A stretch of DNA of 64,000 bases, from NCBI RefSeq assembly GCF_050947335.1, contig NW_027473690.1:1-64000 (forward strand). The letters are read 5' to 3'. This document shows positions 39,144-54,400 of this stretch, piece after piece. A program made the position numbers and the translations under genes. The notes under the pieces were generated by a model, which was not told where the DNA came from, did no database searches, and saw only the letters and a program-made list of their open reading frames with translations. The first letter of the stretch is position 1, and each line of letters begins with the position of its first letter. This DNA is from Megachile rotundata. Lineage: Eukaryota; Arthropoda; Insecta; Hymenoptera; Megachilidae.

Positions 39144-40155
39144 ATATAAGCATAATATGGCTAATAATATGAGTTAGATTGATAATAATAAGAGTAATAA
39201 CTACAGTAATTGTCGTTCTATCGATAATATAAGCATAATATTGCTAATAATATGAGTTAGATTGATAATACTAAGAGTAGTGAGTATAGTAGTTCTCGTT
39301 CTATCGATCATATAAGCATAATATGGCTAATAATATGAGTTAGATTGATAATAATAAGAGTAATAAGTATAGTAATTGTCGTTCTATCGATCATATAAAC
39401 ATAATATGGCTAATAATATGAGTTAGATTGATAATACTAAGAGAAGTGAGTATAGTAATTCTCGTTCTATCGATCATTTAAGCATAATATGGGTAATAAT
39501 ATGAGTCAGATTGATAATAATAACAGTAATAAGTATAGTAATTGTCGTTCTATCGATAATATAAGCATAATAAGGCTAATAATATGAGTTAGAGTGATAA
39601 TACTAAGAGTAGTGAGTATAGTAATTCTCATTCTATCGATCATATAAGCATAATATGGCTAATAATATGAGTTAGATTGATAATAATAACAGTAATAAGT
39701 ATAGTAATTGTCGTTCTATCGATCATTTAAGCATAATATGGGTAATAATATGAGTCAGATTGATAATAATAACAGTAATAAGTATAGTAATTGTCGTTCT
39801 ATCGATCATGTAAGCATAATATGGGTAATAATATGAGTCAGATTGATAATAATAGCAGTAATAAGTATAGTAATTGTCGTTCTATCGATAATATAAGCAT
39901 AATATTGCTAATAATATGAGTTAGATTGATAATACTAAGAGTAGTGAGTATAGTAGTTCTCGTTCTATCGATCATATAAGCATAATATGGCTAATAATAT
40001 GAGTTAGATTGATAATAATAAGAGTAATAAGTATAGTAATTGTCGTTCTATCGATCATATAAGCATAATATGGCTAATAATATGAGTTAGATTGATAATA
40101 ATAAGAGTAGTGAGTATAGTAATTCTCGTTCTATCGATCATATAAGCATAATATG

Positions 40156-40238
40156 GCTAATAATATGAGTTAGATTGATAATAATAAGAGTAATAACTAC
40201 AGTAATTGTCGTTCTATCGATCATATAAGCATAATAAG
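40156..40238 (+). repeat. Representative delta-type monomer
   Basis: The delta type has agtaataactacagtaatt in place of agtaataagtatagtaatt and commonly ends in cataataag rather than cataatatg, so its junction to the next monomer reads aaggctaat. It is almost always followed by an epsilon monomer. Sub-variants include taacaactacag (for example 1175 and 3997) and a form with aattagag and aactactg near 5311-5338 and 15611-15630. These rarer forms are useful as block fingerprints. Confidence 0.9.
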
Positions 40239-40321
40239 GCTAATAATATGAGTTAGAGTGATAATACTAAGAGTAGTGAGTATAGTAATTCTCATTCTAT
40301 CGATCATATAAGCATAATATG
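40239..40321 (+). repeat. Representative epsilon-type monomer
   Basis: Epsilon is a beta derivative with gttagagtgataatac instead of gttagattgataatac and aattctcattc instead of aattctcgttc. The second change removes one of the two CpGs, as a single C-to-T deamination on the minus strand would, and the altered form has since been copied across the array. Epsilon follows delta, so delta-epsilon behaves as a dimer that is amplified together. A further sub-variant has gatttagagtg, for example near 9204 and at 43393-43475. Confidence 0.9.
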
Positions 40322-42811
40322 GCTAATAATATGAGTTAGATTGATAATAATAAGAGTAATAAGTATAGTAATTGTCGTTCTATCGATCATTTAAGCATAA
40401 TATGGGTAATAATATGAGTCAGATTGATAATAATAACAGTAATAAGTATACTAATTGTCGTTCTATCGATCATTTAAGCATAATATGGGTAATAATATGA
40501 GTCAGATTGATAATAATAACAGTAATAAGTATAGTAATTGTCGTTCTATCGATAATATAAGCATAATATGGCTAATAATATGAGTTAGATTGATAATAAT
40601 AAGAGTAATAACTACAGTAATTGTCGTTCTATCGATAATATAAGCATAATATTGCTAATAATATGAGTTAGATTGATAATACTAAGAGTAGTGAGTATAG
40701 TAGTTCTCGTTCTATCGATCATATAAGCATAATATGGCTAATAATATGAGTTAGATTGATAATAATAAGAGTAATAAGTATAGTAATTGTCGTTCTATCG
40801 ATCATATAAACATAATATGGCTAATAATATGAGTTAGATTGATAATACTAAGAGAAGTGAGTATAGTAATTCTCGTTCTATCGATCATTTAAGCATAATA
40901 TGGGTAATAATATGAGTCAGATTGATAATAATAACAGTAATAAGTATAGTAATTGTCGTTCTATCGATAATATAAGCATAATAAGGCTAATAATATGAGT
41001 TAGAGTGATAATACTAAGAGTAGTGAGTATAGTAATTCTCATTCTATCGATCATATAAGCATAATATGGCTAATAATATGAGTTAGATTGATAATAATAA
41101 CAGTAATAAGTATAGTAATTGTCGTTCTATCGATCATTTAAGCATAATATGGGTAATAATATGAGTCAGATTGATAATAATAACAGTAATAAGTATAGTA
41201 ATTGTCGTTCTATCGATCATGTAAGCATAATATGGGTAATAATATGAGTCAGATTGATAATAATAGCAGTAATAAGTATAGTAATTGTCGTTCTATCGAT
41301 AATATAAGCATAATATTGCTAATAATATGAGTTAGATTGATAATACTAAGAGTAGTGAGTATAGTAGTTCTCGTTCTATCGATCATATAAGCATAATATG
41401 GCTAATAATATGAGTTAGATTGATAATAATAAGAGTAATAAGTATAGTAATTGTCGTTCTATCGATCATATAAGCATAATATGGCTAATAATATGAGTTA
41501 GATTGATAATAATAAGAGTAGTGAGTATAGTAATTCTCGTTCTATCGATCATATAAGCATAATATGGCTAATAATATGAGTTAGATTGATAATAATAAGA
41601 GTAATAACTACAGTAATTGTCGTTCTATCGATCATATAAGCATAATAAGGCTAATAATATGAGTTAGAGTGATAATACTAAGAGTAGTGAGTATAGTAAT
41701 TCTCATTCTATCGATCATATAAGCATAATATGGCTAATAATATGAGTTAGATTGATAATAATAAGAGTAATAAGTATAGTAATTGTCGTTCTATCGATCA
41801 TTTAAGCATAATATGGGTAATAATATGAGTCAGATTGATAATAATAACAGTAATAAGTATACTAATTGTCGTTCTATCGATCATTTAAGCATAATATGGG
41901 TAATAATATGAGTCAGATTGATAATAATAACAGTAATAAGTATAGTAATTGTCGTTCTATCGATAATATAAGCATAATATGGCTAATAATATGAGTTAGA
42001 TTGATAATAATAAGAGTAATAACTACAGTAATTGTCGTTCTATCGATAATATAAGCATAATATTGCTAATAATATGAGTTAGATTGATAATACTAAGAGT
42101 AGTGAGTATAGTAGTTCTCGTTCTATCGATCATATAAGCATAATATGGCTAATAATATGAGTTAGATTGATAATAATAAGAGTAATAAGTATAGTAATTG
42201 TCGTTCTATCGATCATATAAACATAATATGGCTAATAATATGAGTTAGATTGATAATACTAAGAGAAGTGAGTATAGTAATTCTCGTTCTATCGATCATT
42301 TAAGCATAATATGGGTAATAATATGAGTCAGATTGATAATAATAACAGTAATAAGTATAGTAATTGTCGTTCTATCGATAATATAAGCATAATAAGGCTA
42401 ATAATATGAGTTAGAGTGATAATACTAAGAGTAGTGAGTATAGTAATTCTCATTCTATCGATCATATAAGCATAATATGGCTAATAATATGAGTTAGATT
42501 GATAATAATAACAGTAATAAGTATAGTAATTGTCGTTCTATCGATCATTTAAGCATAATATGGGTAATAATATGAGTCAGATTGATAATAATAACAGTAA
42601 TAAGTATAGTAATTGTCGTTCTATCGATCATGTAAGCATAATATGGGTAATAATATGAGTCAGATTGATAATAATAGCAGTAATAAGTATAGTAATTGTC
42701 GTTCTATCGATAATATAAGCATAATATTGCTAATAATATGAGTTAGATTGATAATACTAAGAGTAGTGAGTATAGTAGTTCTCGTTCTATCGATCATATA
42801 AGCATAATATG

Positions 42812-43831
42812 GCTAATAATATGAGTTAGATTGATAATACTAAGAGTAGTGAGTATAGTAATTCTCGTTCTATCGATCATTTAAGCATAATATGGGTAAT
42901 AATATGAGTCAGATTGATAATAATAACAGTAATAAGTATAGTAATTGTCGTTCTATCGATAATATAAGCATAATATTGCTAATAATATGAGTTAGATTGA
43001 TAATACTAAGAGTAGTGAGTATAGTAGTTCTCGTTCTATCGATCATATAAGCATAATATGGCTAATAATATGAGTTAGATTGATAATAATAAGAGTAATA
43101 AGTATAGTAATTGTCGTTCTATCGATCATATAAGCATAATATGGCTAATAATATGAGTTAGATTGATAATACTAAGAGTAGTGAGTATAGTAATTCTCGT
43201 TCTATCGATCATATAAGCATAATATGGCTAATAATATGAGTTAGATTGATAATAATAAGAGTAATGAGTATAGTAATTGTAGATCTATCGATCATTTAAG
43301 CATAATATGGTTAATAATATGAGTTAGATTGATAATAATAACAGTAATAAGTATAGTAATTCTCGTTCTATCGCTCATATAAGCATAATATGGCTAATAA
43401 TATGATTTAGAGTGATAATACTAAGAGTAGTGAGTATAGTAATTCTCATTCTATCGATCATATAAGCATAATATGGCTAATAATATGAGTTAGATTGATA
43501 ATAATAAGAGTAATGAGTATAGTAATTGTCGTTCTATCGATCATTTAAGCATAATATGGGTAATAATATGAGTCAGATTGATAATAATAACAGTAATAAG
43601 TATAGTAATTGTCGTTCTATCGATCATATAAGCATAATATGGCTAATAATATGAGTTAGATTGATAATAATAAGAGTAATGAGTATAGTAATTGTCGTTC
43701 TATCGATCATTTAAGCATAATATGGGTAATAATATGAGTCAGATTGATAATAATAACAGTAATAAGTATAGTAATTGTCGTTCTATCGATCATATAAGCA
43801 TAATATGGCTAATAATATGAGTTAGATTGAT
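42812..43831 (+). repeat. 12-monomer version of the insert module
   Basis: The unit starting at 41816 is 28 monomers long because the same module follows its slot 12. The order matches 36504-37333, including the gtagatct monomer and the chimeric monomer (43310-43392), and the unit likewise resumes with gtgggtatag. It is two monomers longer because an aatgag-alpha plus gamma pair near 43476-43641 is repeated 166 bp later. The shared gtggg change shows that both modules derive from a single insertion later copied together with a 17-mer unit. Confidence 0.78.
43310..43392 (+). repeat. Second copy of the chimeric monomer
   Basis: It has the same hybrid structure as 37002-37084: alpha-like left part with aacagtaataag, and beta-like right part with aattctcg and the cgctcat variant. 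The following monomer differs slightly between copies: aattctcgttc near 37131 against aattctcattc near 43440. That gives one mutation or conversion tract since the module was duplicated. Confidence 0.8.
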
Positions 43832-46800
43832 AATAATAAGAGTAGTGGGTATAGTAATTCTCGTTCTATCGATCATATAAGCATAATATGGCTAATAATA
43901 TGAGTTAGATTGATAATAATAAGAGTAATAACTACAGTAATTGTCGTTCTATCGATCATATAAGCATAATAAGGCTAATAATATGAGTTAGAGTGATAAT
44001 ACTAAGAGTAGTGAGTATAGTAATTCTCATTCTATCGATCATATAAGCATAATATGGCTAATAATATGAGTTAGATTGATAATAATAAGAGTAATAAGTA
44101 TAGTAATTGTCGTTCTATCGATCATTTAAGCATAATATGGGTAATAATATGAGTCAGATTGATAATAATAACAGTAATAAGTATACTAATTGTCGTTCTA
44201 TCGATCATTTAAGCATAATATGGGTAATAATATGAGTCAGATTGATAATAATAACAGTAATAAGTATAGTAATTGTCGTTCTATCGATAATATAAGCATA
44301 ATATGGCTAATAATATGAGTTAGATTGATAATAATAAGAGTAATAACTACAGTAATTGTCGTTCTATCGATAATATAAGCATAATATTGCTAATAATATG
44401 AGTTAGATTGATAATACTAAGAGTAGTGAGTATAGTAGTTCTCGTTCTATCGATCATATAAGCATAATATGGCTAATAATATGAGTTAGATTGATAATAA
44501 TAAGAGTAATAAGTATAGTAATTGTCGTTCTATCGATCATATAAACATAATATGGCTAATAATATGAGTTAGATTGATAATACTAAGAGAAGTGAGTATA
44601 GTAATTCTCGTTCTATCGATCATTTAAGCATAATATGGGTAATAATATGAGTCAGATTGATAATAATAACAGTAATAAGTATAGTAATTGTCGTTCTATC
44701 GATAATATAAGCATAATAAGGCTAATAATATGAGTTAGAGTGATAATACTAAGAGTAGTGAGTATAGTAATTCTCATTCTATCGATCATATAAGCATAAT
44801 ATGGCTAATAATATGAGTTAGATTGATAATAATAACAGTAATAAGTATAGTAATTGTCGTTCTATCGATCATTTAAGCATAATATGGGTAATAATATGAG
44901 TCAGATTGATAATAATAACAGTAATAAGTATAGTAATTGTCGTTCTATCGATCATGTAAGCATAATATGGGTAATAATATGAGTCAGATTGATAATAATA
45001 GCAGTAATAAGTATAGTAATTGTCGTTCTATCGATAATATAAGCATAATATTGCTAATAATATGAGTTAGATTGATAATACTAAGAGTAGTGAGTATAGT
45101 AGTTCTCGTTCTATCGATCATATAAGCATAATATGGCTAATAATATGAGTTAGATTGATAATAATAAGAGTAATAAGTATAGTAATTGTCGTTCTATCGA
45201 TCATATAAGCATAATATGGCTAATAATATGAGTTAGATTGATAATAATAAGAGTAGTGAGTATAGTAATTCTCGTTCTATCGATCATATAAGCATAATAT
45301 GGCTAATAATATGAGTTAGATTGATAATAATAAGAGTAATAACTACAGTAATTGTCGTTCTATCGATCATATAAGCATAATAAGGCTAATAATATGAGTT
45401 AGAGTGATAATACTAAGAGTAGTGAGTATAGTAATTCTCATTCTATCGATCATATAAGCATAATATGGCTAATAATATGAGTTAGATTGATAATAATAAG
45501 AGTAATAAGTATAGTAATTGTCGTTCTATCGATCATTTAAGCATAATATGGGTAATAATATGAGTCAGATTGATAATAATAACAGTAATAAGTATACTAA
45601 TTGTCGTTCTATCGATCATTTAAGCATAATATGGGTAATAATATGAGTCAGATTGATAATAATAACAGTAATAAGTATAGTAATTGTCGTTCTATCGATA
45701 ATATAAGCATAATATGGCTAATAATATGAGTTAGATTGATAATAATAAGAGTAATAACTACAGTAATTGTCGTTCTATCGATAATATAAGCATAATATTG
45801 CTAATAATATGAGTTAGATTGATAATACTAAGAGTAGTGAGTATAGTAGTTCTCGTTCTATCGATCATATAAGCATAATATGGCTAATAATATGAGTTAG
45901 ATTGATAATAATAAGAGTAATAAGTATAGTAATTGTCGTTCTATCGATCATATAAACATAATATGGCTAATAATATGAGTTAGATTGATAATACTAAGAG
46001 AAGTGAGTATAGTAATTCTCGTTCTATCGATCATTTAAGCATAATATGGGTAATAATATGAGTCAGATTGATAATAATAACAGTAATAAGTATAGTAATT
46101 GTCGTTCTATCGATAATATAAGCATAATAAGGCTAATAATATGAGTTAGAGTGATAATACTAAGAGTAGTGAGTATAGTAATTCTCATTCTATCGATCAT
46201 ATAAGCATAATATGGCTAATAATATGAGTTAGATTGATAATAATAACAGTAATAAGTATAGTAATTGTCGTTCTATCGATCATTTAAGCATAATATGGGT
46301 AATAATATGAGTCAGATTGATAATAATAACAGTAATAAGTATAGTAATTGTCGTTCTATCGATCATGTAAGCATAATATGGGTAATAATATGAGTCAGAT
46401 TGATAATAATAGCAGTAATAAGTATAGTAATTGTCGTTCTATCGATAATATAAGCATAATATTGCTAATAATATGAGTTAGATTGATAATACTAAGAGTA
46501 GTGAGTATAGTAGTTCTCGTTCTATCGATCATATAAGCATAATATGGCTAATAATATGAGTTAGATTGATAATAATAAGAGTAATAAGTATAGTAATTGT
46601 CGTTCTATCGATCATATAAGCATAATATGGCTAATAATATGAGTTAGATTGATAATAATAAGAGTAGTGAGTATAGTAATTCTCGTTCTATCGATCATAT
46701 AAGCATAATATGGCTAATAATATGAGTTAGATTGATAATAATAAGAGTAATAACTACAGTAATTGTCGTTCTATCGATCATATAAGCATAATAAGGCTAA

Positions 46801-47957
46801 TAATATGAGTTAGAGTGATAATACTAAGAGTAGTGAGTATAGTAATTCTCATTCTATCGATCATATAAGCATAATATGGCTAATAATATGAGTTAGATTG
46901 ATAATAATAAGAGTAATAAGTATAGTAATTGTCGTTCTATCGATCATTTAAGCATAATATGGGTAATAATATGAGTCAGATTGATAATAATAACAGTAAT
47001 AAGTATACTAATTGTCGTTCTATCGATCATTTAAGCATAATATGGGTAATAATATGAGTCAGATTGATAATAATAACAGTAATAAGTATAGTAATTGTCG
47101 TTCTATCGATAATATAAGCATAATATGGCTAATAATATGAGTTAGATTGATAATAATAAGAGTAATAACTACAGTAATTGTCGTTCTATCGATAATATAA
47201 GCATAATATTGCTAATAATATGAGTTAGATTGATAATACTAAGAGTAGTGAGTATAGTAGTTCTCGTTCTATCGATCATATAAGCATAATATGGCTAATA
47301 ATATGAGTTAGATTGATAATAATAAGAGTAATAAGTATAGTAATTGTCGTTCTATCGATCATATAAACATAATATGGCTAATAATATGAGTTAGATTGAT
47401 AATACTAAGAGAAGTGAGTATAGTAATTCTCGTTCTATCGATCATTTAAGCATAATATGGGTAATAATATGAGTCAGATTGATAATAATAACAGTAATAA
47501 GTATAGTAATTGTCGTTCTATCGATAATATAAGCATAATAAGGCTAATAATATGAGTTAGAGTGATAATACTAAGAGTAGTGAGTATAGTAATTCTCATT
47601 CTATCGATCATATAAGCATAATATGGCTAATAATATGAGTTAGATTGATAATAATAACAGTAATAAGTATAGTAATTGTCGTTCTATCGATCATTTAAGC
47701 ATAATATGGGTAATAATATGAGTCAGATTGATAATAATAACAGTAATAAGTATAGTAATTGTCGTTCTATCGATCATGTAAGCATAATATGGGTAATAAT
47801 ATGAGTCAGATTGATAATAATAGCAGTAATAAGTATAGTAATTGTCGTTCTATCGATAATATAAGCATAATATTGCTAATAATATGAGTTAGATTGATAA
47901 TACTAAGAGTAGTGAGTATAGTAGTTCTCGTTCTATCGATCATATAAGCATAATATG

Positions 47958-48289
47958 GCTAATAATATGAGTTAGATTGATAATACTAAGAGTAGTGAGT
48001 ATAGTAATTCTCGTTCTATCGATCATTTAAGCATAATATGGGTAATAATATGAGTCAGATTGATAATAATAACAGTAATAAGTATAGTAATTGTCGTTCT
48101 ATCGATCATGTAAGCATAATATGGGTAATAATATGAGTCAGATTGATAATAATAGCAGTAATAAGTATAGTAATTGTCGTTCTATCGATAATATAAGCAT
48201 AATATTGCTAATAATATGAGTTAGATTGATAATACTAAGAGTAGTGAGTATAGTAGTTCTCGTTCTATCGATCATATAAGCATAATATG
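47958..48289 (+). repeat. 4-monomer insert in a 17-mer unit
   Basis: The unit starting at 46962 has 21 monomers. After slot 12 there is a beta with catttaag, a gamma with catgtaag, a gamma with aatagcag and a beta with gtagttc, and then slot 13 resumes at 48290. The last three repeat slots 10 to 12. The first is the same beta that opens the 10-monomer insert modules. It could therefore be a module that was shortened by exchange with the neighbouring slots. Confidence 0.75.
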
Positions 48290-51200
48290 GCTAATAATAT
48301 GAGTTAGATTGATAATAATAAGAGTAATAAGTATAGTAATTGTCGTTCTATCGATCATATAAGCATAATATGGCTAATAATATGAGTTAGATTGATAATA
48401 ATAAGAGTAGTGAGTATAGTAATTCTCGTTCTATCGATCATATAAGCATAATATGGCTAATAATATGAGTTAGATTGATAATAATAAGAGTAATAACTAC
48501 AGTAATTGTCGTTCTATCGATCATATAAGCATAATAAGGCTAATAATATGAGTTAGAGTGATAATACTAAGAGTAGTGAGTATAGTAATTCTCATTCTAT
48601 CGATCATATAAGCATAATATGGCTAATAATATGAGTTAGATTGATAATAATAAGAGTAATAAGTATAGTAATTGTCGTTCTATCGATCATTTAAGCATAA
48701 TATGGGTAATAATATGAGTCAGATTGATAATAATAACAGTAATAAGTATACTAATTGTCGTTCTATCGATCATTTAAGCATAATATGGGTAATAATATGA
48801 GTCAGATTGATAATAATAACAGTAATAAGTATAGTAATTGTCGTTCTATCGATAATATAAGCATAATATGGCTAATAATATGAGTTAGATTGATAATAAT
48901 AAGAGTAATAACTACAGTAATTGTCGTTCTATCGATAATATAAGCATAATATTGCTAATAATATGAGTTAGATTGATAATACTAAGAGTAGTGAGTATAG
49001 TAGTTCTCGTTCTATCGATCATATAAGCATAATATGGCTAATAATATGAGTTAGATTGATAATAATAAGAGTAATAAGTATAGTAATTGTCGTTCTATCG
49101 ATCATATAAACATAATATGGCTAATAATATGAGTTAGATTGATAATACTAAGAGAAGTGAGTATAGTAATTCTCGTTCTATCGATCATTTAAGCATAATA
49201 TGGGTAATAATATGAGTCAGATTGATAATAATAACAGTAATAAGTATAGTAATTGTCGTTCTATCGATAATATAAGCATAATAAGGCTAATAATATGAGT
49301 TAGAGTGATAATACTAAGAGTAGTGAGTATAGTAATTCTCATTCTATCGATCATATAAGCATAATATGGCTAATAATATGAGTTAGATTGATAATAATAA
49401 CAGTAATAAGTATAGTAATTGTCGTTCTATCGATCATTTAAGCATAATATGGGTAATAATATGAGTCAGATTGATAATAATAACAGTAATAAGTATAGTA
49501 ATTGTCGTTCTATCGATCATGTAAGCATAATATGGGTAATAATATGAGTCAGATTGATAATAATAGCAGTAATAAGTATAGTAATTGTCGTTCTATCGAT
49601 AATATAAGCATAATATTGCTAATAATATGAGTTAGATTGATAATACTAAGAGTAGTGAGTATAGTAGTTCTCGTTCTATCGATCATATAAGCATAATATG
49701 GCTAATAATATGAGTTAGATTGATAATAATAAGAGTAATAAGTATAGTAATTGTCGTTCTATCGATCATATAAGCATAATATGGCTAATAATATGAGTTA
49801 GATTGATAATAATAAGAGTAGTGAGTATAGTAATTCTCGTTCTATCGATCATATAAGCATAATATGGCTAATAATATGAGTTAGATTGATAATAATAAGA
49901 GTAATAACTACAGTAATTGTCGTTCTATCGATCATATAAGCATAATAAGGCTAATAATATGAGTTAGAGTGATAATACTAAGAGTAGTGAGTATAGTAAT
50001 TCTCATTCTATCGATCATATAAGCATAATATGGCTAATAATATGAGTTAGATTGATAATAATAAGAGTAATAAGTATAGTAATTGTCGTTCTATCGATCA
50101 TTTAAGCATAATATGGGTAATAATATGAGTCAGATTGATAATAATAACAGTAATAAGTATACTAATTGTCGTTCTATCGATCATTTAAGCATAATATGGG
50201 TAATAATATGAGTCAGATTGATAATAATAACAGTAATAAGTATAGTAATTGTCGTTCTATCGATAATATAAGCATAATATGGCTAATAATATGAGTTAGA
50301 TTGATAATAATAAGAGTAATAACTACAGTAATTGTCGTTCTATCGATAATATAAGCATAATATTGCTAATAATATGAGTTAGATTGATAATACTAAGAGT
50401 AGTGAGTATAGTAGTTCTCGTTCTATCGATCATATAAGCATAATATGGCTAATAATATGAGTTAGATTGATAATAATAAGAGTAATAAGTATAGTAATTG
50501 TCGTTCTATCGATCATATAAACATAATATGGCTAATAATATGAGTTAGATTGATAATACTAAGAGAAGTGAGTATAGTAATTCTCGTTCTATCGATCATT
50601 TAAGCATAATATGGGTAATAATATGAGTCAGATTGATAATAATAACAGTAATAAGTATAGTAATTGTCGTTCTATCGATAATATAAGCATAATAAGGCTA
50701 ATAATATGAGTTAGAGTGATAATACTAAGAGTAGTGAGTATAGTAATTCTCATTCTATCGATCATATAAGCATAATATGGCTAATAATATGAGTTAGATT
50801 GATAATAATAACAGTAATAAGTATAGTAATTGTCGTTCTATCGATCATTTAAGCATAATATGGGTAATAATATGAGTCAGATTGATAATAATAACAGTAA
50901 TAAGTATAGTAATTGTCGTTCTATCGATCATGTAAGCATAATATGGGTAATAATATGAGTCAGATTGATAATAATAGCAGTAATAAGTATAGTAATTGTC
51001 GTTCTATCGATAATATAAGCATAATATTGCTAATAATATGAGTTAGATTGATAATACTAAGAGTAGTGAGTATAGTAGTTCTCGTTCTATCGATCATATA
51101 AGCATAATATGGCTAATAATATGAGTTAGATTGATAATACTAAGAGTAGTGAGTATAGTAATTCTCGTTCTATCGATCATTTAAGCATAATATGGGTAAT

Positions 51201-51404
51201 AATATGAGTCAGATTGATAATAATAACAGTAATAAGTATAGTAATTGTCGTTCTATCGATAATATAAGCATAATATTGCTAATAATATGAGTTAGATTGA
51301 TAATACTAAGAGTAGTGAGTATAGTAGTTCTCGTTCTATCGATCATATAAGCATAATATGGCTAATAATATGAGTTAGATTGATAATAATAAGAGTAATA
51401 AGTA

Positions 51405-54400
51405 TAGTAATTGTCGTTCTATCGATCATATAAGCATAATATGGCTAATAATATGAGTTAGATTGATAATACTAAGAGTAGTGAGTATAGTAATTCTCGT
51501 TCTATCGATCAAATAAGCATAATATGGCTAATAATATGAGTTAGATTGATAATAATAAGAGTAATGAGTATAGTAATTGTAGATCTATCGATCATTTAAG
51601 CATAATATGGCTAATAATATGAGTTAGATTGATAATAATAACAGTAATAAGTATAGTAATTGTCGTTCTATCGATAATATAACCATAATATGGCTAATAA
51701 TATGATTTAGATTGATAATACTAAGAGTAGTGAGTATAGTAATTCTCGTTCTATCGATCATATATGCATAATATGGCTAATAATATGAGTTAGATTGATA
51801 ATAATAAGAGTAGTAACTACAGTAATTGTCGTTCTATCGATCATATAAGCATAATAAGGCTAATAATATGATTTAGAGTGATAATACTAAGAGTAGTGAG
51901 TATAGTAATTCTCATTCTATCGATCATATAAGCATAATATGGCTAATAATATGAGTTAGATTGATAATAATAAGAGTAATGAGTATAGTAATTGTCGTTC
52001 TATCGATCATTTAAGCATAATATGGGTAATAATATGAGTTAGATTGATAATAATAAGAGTAATAACTACAGTAATTGTCGTTCTATCGATCATATAAGCA
52101 TAATAAGGCTAATAATATGATTTAGAGTGATAATACTAAGAGTAGTGAGTATAGTAATTCTCATTCTATCGATCATATAAGCATAATATGGCTAATAATA
52201 TGAGTTAGATTGATAATAATAAGAGTAATGAGTATAGTAATTGTCGTTCTATCGATCATTTAAGCATAATATGGGTAATAGTATGAGTCAGATTGATAAT
52301 AATAACAGTAATAAGTATAGTAATTGTCGTTCTATCGATCATATAAGCATAATATGGCTAATAATATGAGTTAGATTGATAATAATAAGAGTAATAAGTA
52401 TAGTATTTGTCGTTCTATCGATCATTTAAGCATAATATGGCTAATAATATGAGTTAGATTGATAATAATAAGAGTAACAACTACAGTAATTGTCGTTCTA
52501 TCGATCATATAAGCATAATAAGGCTAATAATATGAGTTAGATTGATAATAATAAGAGTAATAAGAATAGTAATTGTCGTTCTCTCGATCATATAAGCATA
52601 ATATGGCTAATAATATGAGTTAGAGTGATAATACTAAGAGTAGTGAGTATAGTAATTCTCATTCTATCGATCATTTAAGCATAATATGGCTAATAATATG
52701 AGTTAGATTGATAATAATAACAGTAATAAGTATAGTAATTGTCGTTCTATCGATAATATAACCATAATATGGCTAATAATATGAGTTAGATTGATAATAC
52801 TAAGAGTAGTGACTATAGTAATTCTCGTTTTATCGATCATATAAGCATAATATGGTTAATAATATGAGTTAGATTGATAGTAATAAGAGTAATAAGTATA
52901 GTATTTGTCGTTCTATCGATCATATAAGCATAATATGGCTAATAATATGAGTTAGATTGATAATAATAAGAGTAATAAGTATAGTAATTGTTGTTCTATC
53001 GATCATATAAGCATAATATGGCTAATAATATGAGTTAGATTGATAATACTAAGAGTAGTGAGTATAGTAATTCTCGTTCTATCGATCATTTAAGCATAAT
53101 ATGGGTAATAATATGAGTCAGATTGATAATAATAACAGTAATAAGTATAGTAATTGTCGTTCTATCGATAATATAAGCATAATATTGCTAATAATATGAG
53201 TTAGATTGATAATACTAAGAGTAGTGAGTATAGTAGTTCTCGTTCTATCGATCATATAAGCATAATATGGCTAATAATATGAGTTAGATTGATAATAATA
53301 AGAGTAATAAGTATAGTAATTGTCGTTCTATCGATCATATAAGCATAATATGGCTAATAATATGAGTTAGATTGATAATACTAAGAGTAGTGAGTATAGT
53401 AATTCTCGGTCTATCGATCATATAAGCATAATATGGCTAATAATATGAGTTAGATTGATAATAATAAGAGTAATGAGTATAGTAATTGTAGATCTATCGA
53501 TCATTTAAGCATAATATGGTTAATAATATGAGTTAGATTGATAATAATAACAGTAATAAGTATAGTAATTGTCGTTCTATCGATAATATAACCATAATAT
53601 GGCTAATAATATGATTTAGATTGATAATACTAAGAGTAGTGAGTATAGTAATTCTCGTTCTATCGATCATATATGCATAATATGGCTAATAATATGAGTT
53701 AGATTGATAATAATAAGAGTAATAACTACAGTAATTGTCGTTCTATCGATCATATAAGCATAATAAGGCTAATAATATGATTTAGAGTGATAATACTAAG
53801 AGTAGTGAGTATAGTAATTCTCATTCTATCGATCATATAAGCATAATATGGCTAATAATATGAGTTAGATTGATAATAATAACAGTAATAAGTATAGTAA
53901 TTGTCGTTCTATCGATAATATAACCATAATATGGCTAGTAATATGAGTTAGATTGATAATACTAAGAGTAGTGAGTATAGTAATTCTCGTTCTATCGCTC
54001 ATATAAGCATAATATGGCTAATAATATGAGTTAGATTGATAATAATAAGAGTAATAAGTATAGTAATTGTCGTTCTATCGATAATATAACCATAATATGG
54101 CTAATAATATGAGTTAGATTGATAATAATAAGAGTAATAAGTATAATAATTGTCGTTCTATCGATCATATAAGCATAATATGGCTAATAATATGAGTTAG
54201 ATTGATAATACTAAGAGTAGTGAGTATAGTAATTCTCGTTCTATCGATCAAATAAGCATAATATGGCTAATAAAATGAGTTAGATTGATAATAATAAGAG
54301 TAATGAGTATAGTAATTGTAGATCTATCGATCATTTAAGCATAATATGGCTAATAATATGAGTTAGATTGATAATAATAACAGTAATAAGTATAGTAATT

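Larger units (their letters stand above)
38994..40404 (+). repeat. Reference unit of the 17-monomer HOR
   Basis: One full standard unit of 17 monomers (1,411 bp). Slot starts are 38994, 39077, 39160, 39243, 39326, 39409, 39492, 39575, 39658, 39741, 39824, 39907, 39990, 40073, 40156, 40239 and 40322. The next unit at 40405 repeats the order slot for slot. Slot 14 (40073-40155) is itself a hybrid: its left half reads gataataataagag as in alpha, and its right half reads agtagtgagtatag and aattctcg as in beta. An odd number of monomers per unit means strict alpha-beta alternation is broken at least once in each unit. Confidence 0.88.
34429..51404. repeat. 17-monomer higher-order repeat domain (1,411-bp unit)
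   Basis: The rare tatactaat monomer starts units at 35508, 37666, 38994, 40405, 41816, 44140, 45551, 46962, 48705 and 50116. Spacings are 26, 16, 17, 17, 28, 17, 17, 21 and 17 monomers, all exact multiples of 83. A partial unit beginning at slot 5 (34429) precedes the first. The standard unit runs: tatactaat gamma, gamma, delta with cataatatt, beta with gtagttc, alpha with ataaacat, beta with agagaag, gamma with cataataag, epsilon, alpha with aacag, gamma with catgtaag, gamma with aatagcag, beta with gtagttc, alpha, alpha-beta hybrid, delta, epsilon, alpha with catttaag. Unit-to-unit identity looks near-complete. Confidence 0.88.
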
